The notes below the pieces were generated by a model, which did no database searches, was not told where the DNA came from, and saw nothing but the letters and a program-made list of their open reading frames with translations. Below are positions 9,013 to 17,794 of a DNA stretch of 64,000 nucleotides, in pieces. Made by a program: the position numbers and the translations under genes. This DNA is from Acidobacteriota bacterium (lineage in GTDB: Bacteria; Acidobacteriota; Terriglobia; Terriglobales; Acidobacteriaceae), in assembly GCA_016196065.1 (NCBI GenBank), contig JACPYL010000025.1, positions 186,001-250,000 on the forward strand. The letters are read 5' to 3'. Positions within the stretch are counted from its first letter, which is position 1; each line of letters begins with the position of its first letter.

Positions 9013-10779
9013 ATGCGAACCCTGTCCTTATCGTTGATCGGAGTGCTTCTTGTCCTTTCTTCTCTCACCCAAGCGGCGGATCAGAATGTCGAGACGCGCC
9101 GCGTAGAACTCAATCGCCTTCTCGCTGACGAATGGGAATACACACTGCGTACGCAACCCGAACTCGCCACTCATGTCGGCGACAACCGCTACAACGATCG
9201 GCTGAGCGATTTTTCCGACAAGGCAATTGCCGAGGATCAGGAACATTCGCGTCAGTCGATCAAGCGTTTCGAAGCCATCGACACCACTGGCTTTCCCGAA
9301 CAGGAAAAGCTCAATCAGGCATTGATGGTGCGCAGCCTGCGCGAGAGCATCGAAGAAGCGCGCTTCAAATCGTGGGAGATGCCGGCCACGCAGTTTGGCG
9401 GCGTTCATCTGGGATACGCTTCCCTGCCCTTTGATTCACCCTTTCGCAACGTGAAGGACTACGGGGATTATTTGTCCCGCCTTCACCAGATTCCACGCGT
9501 GCTCGAACAAGCGACTGCTCACATGCGCGAAGGCCTGCGCGATCGTTTGATGCCGCCTAAATATCTGCTGGAAAAAGTATCCGTGCAGGCGCAGCAGATT
9601 GCGGACAGTCCGCTGGAGAAGAACCCGTTTACAGAACCGTTGCGAAAATTTCCCGACTCGATTACAGCGCAAGAACGGCAACGGCTCCGGACCGATCTGG
9701 AGAATTCCGTCAAGAACGAAGTCGCGCCCGCATATGCGAAGTTTGCAAAATTTGTGCGCGAAGAATATGCACCCCACGGGCGGCTCGATCCGGGCGTCTG
9801 GGCCTTGCCGGACGGAGAAGCGCGCTACCGTTTCGCGGTCCGCCATCAGACGACGACCGCCATGACGGCAGAACAGATTCATGACCTCGGATTGAAGAGC
9901 GTGACGGAGATTGAGGGCGAGATGCTGAAAATTGCCCGCACTCAGGGCTTTTCGGACTTGAAGTCCTTCAACGCTCACCTCAAACAAGATCCGAATGTTC
10001 GCGCCAAATCAGGGAAGCAACTGCTCGACCTCTACGCGCAATATCGGGATCAGATGTACGAGAAACTTCCGCAACTGTTTGGACGCCTTCCGAAAAACAA
10101 ACTCGCGGTTGTGCCGATGGAATCGTACCGGAGTGCCGACAGCGTTCCTGCCGACTATTCGACCGGTGCCGGCGACGGCTCGCGGCCGGGACGCATCAAC
10201 GTGAATGAATATGCGCCCGAGAAACGTTTGCTCCTCAATGTGGAAGCGATTGCGTATCACGAGGGCGTCCCGGGACATCACTTGCAGCTTTCGATTGCCC
10301 GAGAGTTGGAGGGCCTGCCGCCCTTCCGCAAATATGACCTCGACGTCAATGCCTTCAGCGAGGGATGGGCGTTCTACTCGGAACGTTTGGGCAAAGAAGT
10401 TGGCTTCTATCGCGAGCCATACAGCGACTACGGACGGCTGCAAAACGAAATGTGGCGCGCTGTGCGTTGGGTAGTCGATACCGGGGTCCATTCAAGACAC
10501 TGGACGCGCCAGCAGATGGTCGACTTCTTCCACGAACACACCGCCATGGACGACCAGAATATCGAAACCGAAGTCGATCGCTATATTGCGTGGCCAGGAC
10601 AAGCGTTGTCCTACAAGATGGGGCAGAGAAAAATTCTAGAGCTGCGCGAACGCGCACAACGGGATCTGGGAGCGAAATTTGACCTGCGCGCGTTTCATGA
10701 TGCTGTCCTCGATCAAGGTCCCTTGCCGCTCGACATCCTGGAAACAAAGATTGATGGATGGACTGCAGGACAAAAGTAG
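9013..10779 (+). CDS. DUF885 family exported peptidase-like protein
   Basis: The product has 588 residues. A signal peptide (residues 1-21, ending TQAAD) is preceded by CAGGAG at 8-9 bases. The helical DUF885 body contains the zinc-type motif AYHEGVPGHHLQ (about residue 415), a downstream FSEGWAFYSERLG with a candidate Glu ligand, and a C-terminal YKMGQRKILELRERA helix, all hallmarks of this family. DUF885 proteins resemble M3/M32-like metallopeptidases. The enzyme is probably periplasmic and its substrate is unknown. It is monocistronic, followed by an inverted repeat ending in a T-run. Confidence 0.85.
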   Translation: MRTLSLSLIGVLLVLSSLTQAADQNVETRRVELNRLLADEWEYTLRTQPELATHVGDNRYNDRLSDFSDKAIAEDQEHSRQSIKRFEAIDTTGFPEQEKLNQALMVRSLRESIEEARFKSWEMPATQFGGVHLGYASLPFDSPFRNVKDYGDYLSRLHQIPRVLEQATAHMREGLRDRLMPPKYLLEKVSVQAQQIADSPLEKNPFTEPLRKFPDSITAQERQRLRTDLENSVKNEVAPAYAKFAKFVREEYAPHGRLDPGVWALPDGEARYRFAVRHQTTTAMTAEQIHDLGLKSVTEIEGEMLKIARTQGFSDLKSFNAHLKQDPNVRAKSGKQLLDLYAQYRDQMYEKLPQLFGRLPKNKLAVVPMESYRSADSVPADYSTGAGDGSRPGRINVNEYAPEKRLLLNVEAIAYHEGVPGHHLQLSIARELEGLPPFRKYDLDVNAFSEGWAFYSERLGKEVGFYREPYSDYGRLQNEMWRAVRWVVDTGVHSRHWTRQQMVDFFHEHTAMDDQNIETEVDRYIAWPGQALSYKMGQRKILELRERAQRDLGAKFDLRAFHDAVLDQGPLPLDILETKIDGWTAGQK

Positions 10780-10784
10780 CAGGG

Positions 10785-10867
10785 CTCAGTTCTCAGTTCC
10801 CAGTTCCCGGTTCTCAGTAAGAACCAGCCGCACTGAGAACTGAGAACCAGGAACTGAGAACTTTTTT
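10785..10867 (+). terminator. Inverted GTTCTCAGT repeat ending in a T-run (terminator-like)
   Basis: Tandem copies of CTCAGTTCTCAGTTCC-like units at 10785-10818 face inverted copies (ACTGAGAACTGAGAACC) at 10832-10861, followed by six T residues at 10862-10867. The structure would form a long hairpin after the DUF885 gene and also abuts the stop of the convergent LysM gene. Related GGTTCTCAGT units occur at about 16490-16507. Confidence 0.6.
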
Positions 10868-11243
10868 ATGCGGCAGGAATCTTCAGTTCCATACCCGCTT
10901 TGATTTTGTCGGCATCGGCGAGGCCATTCGCTTTTACGATCTGCATGTATTTATTCGGGTCTCCGTAGAAGTGCTTGCTGATCTTGGAGAGATTGTCTCC
11001 GGGCTGAACGGTGTAGGTCTTTTCGCCTGGCTGCACCACGATTTCGTGGTTCAGATCCGCGAAACTCGGATCAACCGCCTTGATCGCATCCCACATCCGA
11101 TTCTTGCTGGCCTCGGAGTCTGCCACAACGCGAAGATGCAGCTTTTCGCCCTGCAGGTCGAGGGCTTCCACGCGTCCGTTTTCCTTTTGAATGGTATCCA
11201 ACACCGGCTGATATTTTTGACGTAGCTGATTCAGGTCTGCCAT
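10866..11243 (-). CDS. BON-LysM protein (YgaU/Kbp-like)
   Basis: The product has 125 residues. An N-terminal BON-like segment (about 20-70, GRVEALDLQGEKLHLRVVAD) precedes one LysM domain (about 76-123, YTVQPGDNLSKISKHFYGD to MELKIPAA). This is the architecture of E. coli YgaU (Kbp), a potassium-binding protein. There is no signal peptide, so it is probably cytoplasmic. The start is supported by AGGAGG 6-7 bases upstream. A peptidoglycan-binding role for the LysM domain is less likely without export. Confidence 0.85.
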   Translation of the reverse strand: MADLNQLRQKYQPVLDTIQKENGRVEALDLQGEKLHLRVVADSEASKNRMWDAIKAVDPSFADLNHEIVVQPGEKTYTVQPGDNLSKISKHFYGDPNKYMQIVKANGLADADKIKAGMELKIPAA

Positions 11244-11438
11244 ACGAGTTCCTCCTCAACGGATTTTTACGACGATGGTTCGAGACGAGGCGAACTAAAA
11301 CGTGGCGAATACGAAGTACAAAATTGACGGTAGCATACTGGTCCGGGAGATTCCAACTTGCTTGTACACAAACCGGAATCCAGCTCATAGAGAAAACTTC
11401 GCATCCTAGATTTCAGTGACTTGCAAAAGAGGAGATTT

Positions 11439-11750
11439 ATGAAAAACACGTGGCTCTCCATCGCTCTCGGCCTCCTGTTCGTATCTATGCTCCACGCCCA
11501 AAATGCACCCGAGAAAGTGGTTGCCGGCCATCCGTCCTCGGTCGAGGCACAGGAATTACGCGGCGATATCGACCGCCTAAAAGTGATTCTCAATCAGATG
11601 CGGACGAATCTGGCGTTCGTCCAAACTTCACAGACTCCGCTCAAGCACCAGTTCGAACTGGAGACCGATGCCTGGCAGGTGATCCTCGAGCAGATGGATC
11701 GGCGGCTGAAGCAGATGGAAGAGCGCAATCAGCCGGAGGCCGGTCACTAG
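11439..11750 (+). CDS. Small exported protein of unknown function
   Basis: The product has 103 residues from the ATG at 11439, with GAGGAG immediately upstream. It has a signal peptide (MKNTWLSIALGLLFVSMLHA) followed by a helical, Gln/Glu/Arg-rich mature part of about 80 residues (EAQELRGDIDRLKVILNQMR and a second helix ending KQMEERNQ) that looks like a helical hairpin or coiled coil. No family is recognised. It lies 80 bases upstream of the kinase gene on the same strand and may be cotranscribed with it. Confidence 0.7.
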   Translation: MKNTWLSIALGLLFVSMLHAQNAPEKVVAGHPSSVEAQELRGDIDRLKVILNQMRTNLAFVQTSQTPLKHQFELETDAWQVILEQMDRRLKQMEERNQPEAGH

Positions 11751-11829
11751 GGAGAGTGCTGCTTTCTTGCGGGGCGCATTGACGCTCTTCACCTTTCACC
11801 ACTACCATTCCCACAATCCCTGAGCCCCC

Positions 11830-14800
11830 ATGATCCCCCGGAATTTATCCCACTATCGCGTGCTGGAGAAGATCGGCAGCGGGGGGATGGGTGTCGTGTA
11901 CCGGGCACACGACGAAACGCTGGATCGCGACGTGGCGTTGAAAGTTCTGCCCACCGGGACGCTGACGGACGAGAATGCGCGACGGCGCTTCCGGCGCGAG
12001 GCTCTGTCGCTGGCCAAGCTGAATCACCCCCACATCGGTGGCATCTACGAGTTTGGCAACGAGGATGACGTCGATTTTCTGGTAATGGAACTGGTGTCCG
12101 GCGTGACCCTGGATGCGCGGCTGGCTGCCGGGGCGATGGACGATCACGAAGTTCTTCGCTATGGCTCGCAACTGGCCGACGGGCTTGAAGCAGCGCATCA
12201 GCAGGGCATACTGCATCGCGATCTGAAACCAAGCAACCTCCGAATCAACAAAGAAGGGCGCCTCAAGATCCTCGATTTCGGATTGGCCCAGTGGACCCGG
12301 GAGGAAGGCGATTCCGATCCAACCGCGACCAACGCAAAAGTAAGTGGCACGGTCGCGTACATGTCTCCCGAGCAGTTGCGCGGCAAGAGTGCGGATGTGC
12401 GCAGCGATATCTACGCCGTCGGGGCCGTTTTGTATGAAATGGCGACCGGCAAGCATCCGTATGCGGGGACTTCGGGACCGCAACTGATCGCGCAGATTCT
12501 CGACCAACCCCCTTCGCCGCCCACGTCGCGCAATCGCAAACTCTCGCCGGTCCTGGAAGCAATCATCCTTAAAGCATTGGATCGTGATCCGGACCGGCGC
12601 TACCAGTCCGCGCGAGAGATGCGGATCGATCTGGAACGACTAAGTAGCGGGTCGACGCGCATCGCGATTCAGAAGCGTGTGATGTGGCCTTGGATCGCGG
12701 CATGTGCGGTTCTGTTGGTCGCAGCATTGCTGATCTGGAATCCGGCGGACATCCGGGGACGGATGATGGGAATCCGCGGAGGATTGTCTCTCACTCATGG
12801 CCGCAAGTCGGTGGCGGTCGTAGGATTCCGCAACCTGTCGGGAAAGCCGGAGCAGGCATGGCTGTCAACCGCGCTTTCGGAAATGCTCAGCACGGAGTTG
12901 GCGAGCGGAGGGCAACTGCGCGCACTGCCGGGTGAGAACATCGCGCGCATGAAACTGGATTTGTTGCTGCCCGATGCGGAAAGCTACGCTCCTGACACGC
13001 TCGGCAGAATCCGAAAACACTCGGGCACAGACCTGGTCGTGCTGGGCTCGTACATGGCGATGGGCAACGAGGCGGGCAATCGCATTCGCATCGATTTCCA
13101 TCTACAGGATTCGGCGACGGGCGAAACCCTCGCCTCGGTATCCGAAACCGGCACGGAACCGGAACTGCTCGACCTGGTGGCCCGTACGGGAAGCCGCCTG
13201 CGAACCACGCTGGGGGTTCAGTCCGCTGCGGGAGGGCCTTCCGGAACACGCGCTTCCCTGCCCGCGACCAACGAAGCGGCCCGGTTATATGCAGAAGGCT
13301 TGTCAAAACTGCGCTTGTTCGAGGCGCGTGAGGCTCGGAGCCTGCTCGAAAAGTCGGTGGCGCTCGATCCCAAATTTGCGCTCAGTCATGCGGCGCTGTC
13401 GGAAGCGCTGGCGAGTCTCGGCTACGACCCACTGGCTCGGCAGGAAGCGCAACAAGCCTTTGATCTTTCGGCCAATCTTTCCAGGGACGAGCGCCTGACG
13501 ATCGAAGGACACCTGCGCGAGGCAACCCGCGAGTGGCCGAAGGCCGTGGAAATCTATCGCACGCTGTGGGGCTTCTTCCCCGACAACGTGGAATATGCGC
13601 TGCGGTTGGCAGCGGCACAGATTGCCGCCGGGCAGGGAAAAGATGCACTGGCAACCGTAGGGCAGATGCGCACGGGGACGGACGCTGCAAACGGCGATCC
13701 CCGCATCGATGTCGCAGAAGCCAGAGCGTATGACAGCCTGGGCAGCTTCAAAGAATCGCTCACGGCTGCCCAGACGGCAGGAAAGATCGGACAGGCTCAA
13801 GGGGCGCGGCTGGTGGTTGCTCAGTCCCGCCTTGCCGAGGGATGGGCGTGGGAGAGACTGGGCGATTTAGGAAAGTCGGCAGCTTCGTTTGCGGAAGCGC
13901 ACGACCTGTTTTCAGCGGCGGGCGACAAACGTGGAGCGGCTACTGCCACGCATCTCACGGGAGACGTTTTCTACGACCAGGGGAAATATGCGGAGGCGAA
14001 GCGGAACTATGAATCCGCACTAGTTACTTTTCGCGAGCTGGGCGACCAGAAAAATGCTTCGCGATCCCTGAACAATCTTGGGAACGTCGCCAACGATCTC
14101 GGGAATTTCCCCGAGGCAATGAACTACTACGAACAGACGCTGGCGATTGATCGTGACATCGGATCGAAGAGCGGAATGGCTGGGGCGCTAGGCAATATGG
14201 CCAATGTCCTCGAAAACATGAGCGACCTCGCAAACGCGCGGAAGAAGAACGAAGAGGGCCTGTCGATGTTCCGCGAGGTGGGCGACCAGCGCGGCGCAGC
14301 CAGCACGCTCGGCAATCTGGGAAACGTGCTGTTGGAAATGGGAGAACTCGGCCTGGCGCGGCAGAGGATCGAAGAAGGGTTGAACATCCAGAAGCAGACC
14401 GGGTACCGGCGCGGGCAGGCATATGGACTGAGAAACCTGGCCGACCTTCTCAACGAGATCGGAGAGCTGGCAGAAGGTCGCAAGGTGTCCGAGCAAGCGC
14501 TCGCTGTGCGGAAAGAACTCGGCGAGAACACGAACATTGCGGAATCGAAGTTTCAGCTGGCGTCGATTGCCCTGAATGAAGGACGAGCAAAAGACGCAGA
14601 GAGCTATCTGCGAGACGCGGTGGAGGCATTTCAGAAAGCCGATATGCAGGACAATCTGGTTTCAGGAAAGGCGCTTCTGGCAAGGAGTCTGCTGGCGGAG
14701 GGAAAGACCTCCGAGGCGGCTACGCTGGCGACAGAGGCTCTGCAACTGGCGAAGAAGCGGCCCATTCGGCCTCCACAGTTTGACGCGGGCTTGGCTATGG

Positions 14801-15048
14801 CAGCGGTGCAATCTGCCGAAGGAAAGTTCGCTGATGCGACGAATTCTGCGCAAGAGGTAGCGAGTGCAGCGACGCGTTACGGATATGTCGGGTATCAGAT
14901 GGAGGCTCGCCTGGCATTGGTGCAGGTGCTGGTGAAATCGGGGAAAGCTGGGCAGGCGCGTGGACTGGCTGCAGCATTGCAGAAAGACGCGCGGGCCAAG
15001 GGGTATGGCAGAGTTGAACGCGAGGCCGGCAAGCTGGCAGGTCACTAG
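11830..15048 (+). CDS. Transmembrane Ser/Thr protein kinase with C-terminal TPR array
   Basis: The product has 1072 residues. The N-terminal Hanks-type kinase (about 8-275) has a Gly-rich loop (GSGGMGVVY), the VAIK-type Lys in VALKVL, the catalytic HRDLKPSNLR, DFGLA, and SGTVAYMSPEQL in the activation segment. A single membrane helix lies at about 286-304. After it comes a TolB/CsgG-like region (KSVAVVGFRNLSGK). More than ten TPR-like repeats follow to the C-terminus, including a near-perfect run of NNLGNVANDLGNFPEA-type units. The TPR part is predicted periplasmic, acting as a sensor or scaffold. No good ribosome-binding site is seen. Such kinase-TPR fusions are common in Acidobacteriota. 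Confidence 0.9.
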   Translation: MIPRNLSHYRVLEKIGSGGMGVVYRAHDETLDRDVALKVLPTGTLTDENARRRFRREALSLAKLNHPHIGGIYEFGNEDDVDFLVMELVSGVTLDARLAAGAMDDHEVLRYGSQLADGLEAAHQQGILHRDLKPSNLRINKEGRLKILDFGLAQWTREEGDSDPTATNAKVSGTVAYMSPEQLRGKSADVRSDIYAVGAVLYEMATGKHPYAGTSGPQLIAQILDQPPSPPTSRNRKLSPVLEAIILKALDRDPDRRYQSAREMRIDLERLSSGSTRIAIQKRVMWPWIAACAVLLVAALLIWNPADIRGRMMGIRGGLSLTHGRKSVAVVGFRNLSGKPEQAWLSTALSEMLSTELASGGQLRALPGENIARMKLDLLLPDAESYAPDTLGRIRKHSGTDLVVLGSYMAMGNEAGNRIRIDFHLQDSATGETLASVSETGTEPELLDLVARTGSRLRTTLGVQSAAGGPSGTRASLPATNEAARLYAEGLSKLRLFEAREARSLLEKSVALDPKFALSHAALSEALASLGYDPLARQEAQQAFDLSANLSRDERLTIEGHLREATREWPKAVEIYRTLWGFFPDNVEYALRLAAAQIAAGQGKDALATVGQMRTGTDAANGDPRIDVAEARAYDSLGSFKESLTAAQTAGKIGQAQGARLVVAQSRLAEGWAWERLGDLGKSAASFAEAHDLFSAAGDKRGAATATHLTGDVFYDQGKYAEAKRNYESALVTFRELGDQKNASRSLNNLGNVANDLGNFPEAMNYYEQTLAIDRDIGSKSGMAGALGNMANVLENMSDLANARKKNEEGLSMFREVGDQRGAASTLGNLGNVLLEMGELGLARQRIEEGLNIQKQTGYRRGQAYGLRNLADLLNEIGELAEGRKVSEQALAVRKELGENTNIAESKFQLASIALNEGRAKDAESYLRDAVEAFQKADMQDNLVSGKALLARSLLAEGKTSEAATLATEALQLAKKRPIRPPQFDAGLAMAAVQSAEGKFADATNSAQEVASAATRYGYVGYQMEARLALVQVLVKSGKAGQARGLAAALQKDARAKGYGRVEREAGKLAGH

Positions 15049-15101
15049 AATCGGAGGCCGGAACTCAATCGTCTGCGGAAAAGTTCGCAGCGCGTAAATC
15101 A

Positions 15102-15156
15102 GGGGCTGAAGCCCCATTCAAAAGATAGGTCCGTATCGCAGCGGTAAACCGCTGCG
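15102..15156. repeat. Two adjacent hairpins between the kinase gene and ftsZ
   Basis: GGGGCT/AGCCCC (15102-15115) and CGCAGCGG/CCGCTGCG (15137-15156, loop TAAA) lie between convergent genes. Neither is followed by a T-run on either strand. They resemble dispersed REP-like units and may protect or terminate the 3' ends. Confidence 0.55.
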
Positions 15157-15206
15157 CCACCCAAAATCAGAGCCTCTCAGGAAACAGTGAAGCCGGCACA
15201 CACGAG

Positions 15207-16472
15207 CTACATTACATCATTGCGTTTGCGAAGGAATGCCGGCACATCAAGGTCGTCCGGCGTGTAGCTCGGCGGCGGGACACGCATGCTGTCGAGCGAA
15301 ATCACGTCCGCATGTTGCTGGCTCATCGCTACGGGTTCGGCCACTTCGAACGGCGCAGGCATGTCCGGCTCGAACGCAGGCTCCCGCTCCATCACTGGCT
15401 CCGGATCCATGGTCGGCTCGGGCGTGTACGAGCGCTCGTAGTGACGGGAAACGATCACTGGGTCGCTATTCTCGTGCATTCGCGGACGCCGCATTCCCGA
15501 TTCCTTGAAGCCGGTTGCGATCACGGTGATCTTGACGGCGTCTTTCATCTTTTCGTCGAGCACAGCTCCAAAGATAATGTTGGCGTCTTCGTGCGCTGCG
15601 CCTTGAATGATGGTGCAGGCCTGCTGCACCTCGGCCAGCTTCAGGGAACTCGATCCTGTGATGTTGATAAGGATCCCGCGTGCTCCGTCGATGGCTCCGG
15701 CTTCGAGCAACGGAGATGCAATGGCTCGTTGTGCGGCTTCCATGGTGCGGCGCTCGCCAGCAGCGGTCGCGGTGCCCATGACGGCGTATCCCATGCCCGC
15801 CATGATGGCCTTTACGTCGGCGAAATCGCGATTGATGATGCCGGGGATCGTGATGATGTCCGCGATGCCCTGCACGCCTTGACGCAGGATGTCGTCGGCC
15901 ACTCTGAACGATTCAAAGAAACCAGCATTCTCGGCGACGCCGAGCAACTTTTCGTTCGGGATGACGATGGTGGTGTCGATCGACTCCATCAGTTCGGAGA
16001 CGCCGCGTTCGGCTTGCTGCATGCGGCGTTTGCCTTCAAAGGCAAATGGCTTAGTGACGACCGCGACGGTCAGCGCGCCCATCTCGCTGGCTAGTGACGC
16101 GATGATCGGGGCTGCGCCGGTGCCCGTGCCGCCGCCGAGTCCGGCGGTCACGAAGATCATGTCGGCACCTTCGAGGGCTTCGATGATCTTGTCGGAATCT
16201 TCGAGCGCGGCTTTGCGTCCGATTTCAGGATTGGCTCCGGCGCCGAGGCCGTTAGTCAGTTTCACGCCGAGTTGGATCTTGATTCCGGCGCGGGACATCC
16301 GCAGCGCCTGCAGATCGGTGTTGGCGGCGATGAATTCGATGTTCTCCATGCCGGAATCGATCATGCGGTTGACGGCATTGTTGCCGCCGCCGCCGACGCC
16401 GATCACTTTGATGCGGGCGTCGTTGCGGAATTCTTCGTTGAAGCTGATGCGGAGTCCGTTGTCGTCTTGCAT
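15207..16472 (-). CDS. ftsZ: Cell division protein FtsZ
   Basis: The product has 421 residues. It is the tubulin-like GTPase that forms the Z-ring. The tubulin signature [10 protein letters not shown] lies at 113-122, with the N-terminal [13 protein letters not shown] nucleotide loop and the T7-loop region [14 protein letters not shown]. An acidic, Met/Pro/Glu-rich linker of about 70 residues leads to the C-terminal [14 protein letters not shown] peptide that binds FtsA and other anchors. GAGGTG lies 6 bases before the ATG. It is the last gene of the dcw cluster, 99 bases after ftsA. The spacer contains GGTTCTCAGT repeats. Confidence 0.98.
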   Translation of the reverse strand: MQDDNGLRISFNEEFRNDARIKVIGVGGGGNNAVNRMIDSGMENIEFIAANTDLQALRMSRAGIKIQLGVKLTNGLGAGANPEIGRKAALEDSDKIIEALEGADMIFVTAGLGGGTGTGAAPIIASLASEMGALTVAVVTKPFAFEGKRRMQQAERGVSELMESIDTTIVIPNEKLLGVAENAGFFESFRVADDILRQGVQGIADIITIPGIINRDFADVKAIMAGMGYAVMGTATAAGERRTMEAAQRAIASPLLEAGAIDGARGILINITGSSSLKLAEVQQACTIIQGAAHEDANIIFGAVLDEKMKDAVKITVIATGFKESGMRRPRMHENSDPVIVSRHYERSYTPEPTMDPEPVMEREPAFEPDMPAPFEVAEPVAMSQQHADVISLDSMRVPPPSYTPDDLDVPAFLRKRNDVM

Positions 16473-16571
16473 GATTCACCTCTTGAATTCGGTTCTCGGT
16501 TCTCAGTCCAGATCAAAAGCTTGCCGAGCTTTGCTCGGCTGGACGGGTCAAAGACCTGTCCCTACACGGCC

Positions 16572-17792
16572 CTACGCGCCTTTTTTGGCGAACATCGCTT
16601 TCATGCGCGAACTCCAGCCGCCGTCCTGAAGACCGCGCGCTATGCGCGCCCGGTGGCCGTAGTACACCATGCCTAGTGCCGTGGAGAATTCTGGTTCCGC
16701 CAACAGCGCCGGCATTTTTGCCATCGGTGTCGGCCATGCCAGTCGCGCGGACTTTCGCAGAACAGACTCGGCCACGTCCAGAATTCCGGGAAGGCGCGAG
16801 GCGCCCCCGCTCAGCACGAATCCGGCGATGCAGTGATCGAGAACGCCGGCTTGGCGGAGGTTTTCGCGCAACATTTCAAAGAGTTCGTAGGCGCGGGGTT
16901 CCAGGATTTCTCCTACCATGCGCTGGGACATCAGGCGGGAGGGGCGATCACCCACCGACGGCACCTCGACTTCGTTACCTTCTGGAATCAGCGTCGCGAC
17001 CGCATTGCCAAAATTTCTCTTGAGCGTTTCTGCTTCCGCGAGCCCGGTACACATGCCGACGGAAAGATCGCTCGTGAAGTGATCGCCACCAACTGGAATT
17101 ACCGCAGTGTGGGCGACCGCGCCTTGCTGAAAGACGATCAAATCGCAGGAGCCCGCTCCCATGTCGGCGAGACAGATACCAAGTTCCCGTTCGTCGGCGC
17201 GCAGCACGGAGTCAGCGCAGGCGAGCGGTTCGAATACCGTGTCGTCGACATGTACGCCTGCTTTGTTAACCGCCGTAATCACATTCTGGGTGGCGTTGGA
17301 GGCGCCGGTCACGATGTGCACGCGCACTTCAAGGCGCGTCGCCATCATGCCGGTTGGATCCTGCACGCCGGGCTGGTCGTCGAGGATGAACTCCTGCGGC
17401 AGCAAGTGAAGAATCTCGCGGTCGGCGGGCAGCGGCATCGTGCGAGCCTTGTCGACGGCCTGGCGGATGTCGTCACGCGCAATTTCCCGCGAGCGAGCAC
17501 CGAACGTGATGCCGCCGTGACTGTTCATGCCGCGGATATGCGCTCCCGCAACTCCTACCAGGGCGTGTTCGACGGCGATTCCGGCTACGTCTTCGGCATT
17601 CTCCACCGCTTTCTGGATGCTGCCTACTGCCTTATCCAACTCGCTGATCACGCCTTTGCGCATGCCGCGGGATTCGCTGATCCCGTGTCCGCGATAGCGG
17701 AGGCCGTGTTCGCCGACCTCGGCGACCAGAACGCAGGTCTTGGCGCTGCCGACATCAATGGCGGTCACAAAATTGGGAGGCTGACTGGGCAT
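16572..17792 (-). CDS. ftsA: Cell division protein FtsA
   Basis: The product has 406 residues. It is an actin-like ATPase that tethers FtsZ to the membrane. The N-terminal phosphate-1 motif is AIDVGSAKTCVLVAEVG, the 1C region contains HALVGVAGAHIRGMNSHG, phosphate-2 is LADMGAGSCDLIVFQ, and the adenosine motif is GFVLSGGASRLPGI. The C-terminus (WSSRMKAMFAKKGA) is an amphipathic membrane-targeting helix. The gene starts two bases after the ftsQ stop, so the two are translationally coupled. Confidence 0.97.
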   Translation of the reverse strand: MPSQPPNFVTAIDVGSAKTCVLVAEVGEHGLRYRGHGISESRGMRKGVISELDKAVGSIQKAVENAEDVAGIAVEHALVGVAGAHIRGMNSHGGITFGARSREIARDDIRQAVDKARTMPLPADREILHLLPQEFILDDQPGVQDPTGMMATRLEVRVHIVTGASNATQNVITAVNKAGVHVDDTVFEPLACADSVLRADERELGICLADMGAGSCDLIVFQQGAVAHTAVIPVGGDHFTSDLSVGMCTGLAEAETLKRNFGNAVATLIPEGNEVEVPSVGDRPSRLMSQRMVGEILEPRAYELFEMLRENLRQAGVLDHCIAGFVLSGGASRLPGILDVAESVLRKSARLAWPTPMAKMPALLAEPEFSTALGMVYYGHRARIARGLQDGGWSSRMKAMFAKKGA

Positions 17793-17794
17793 GA

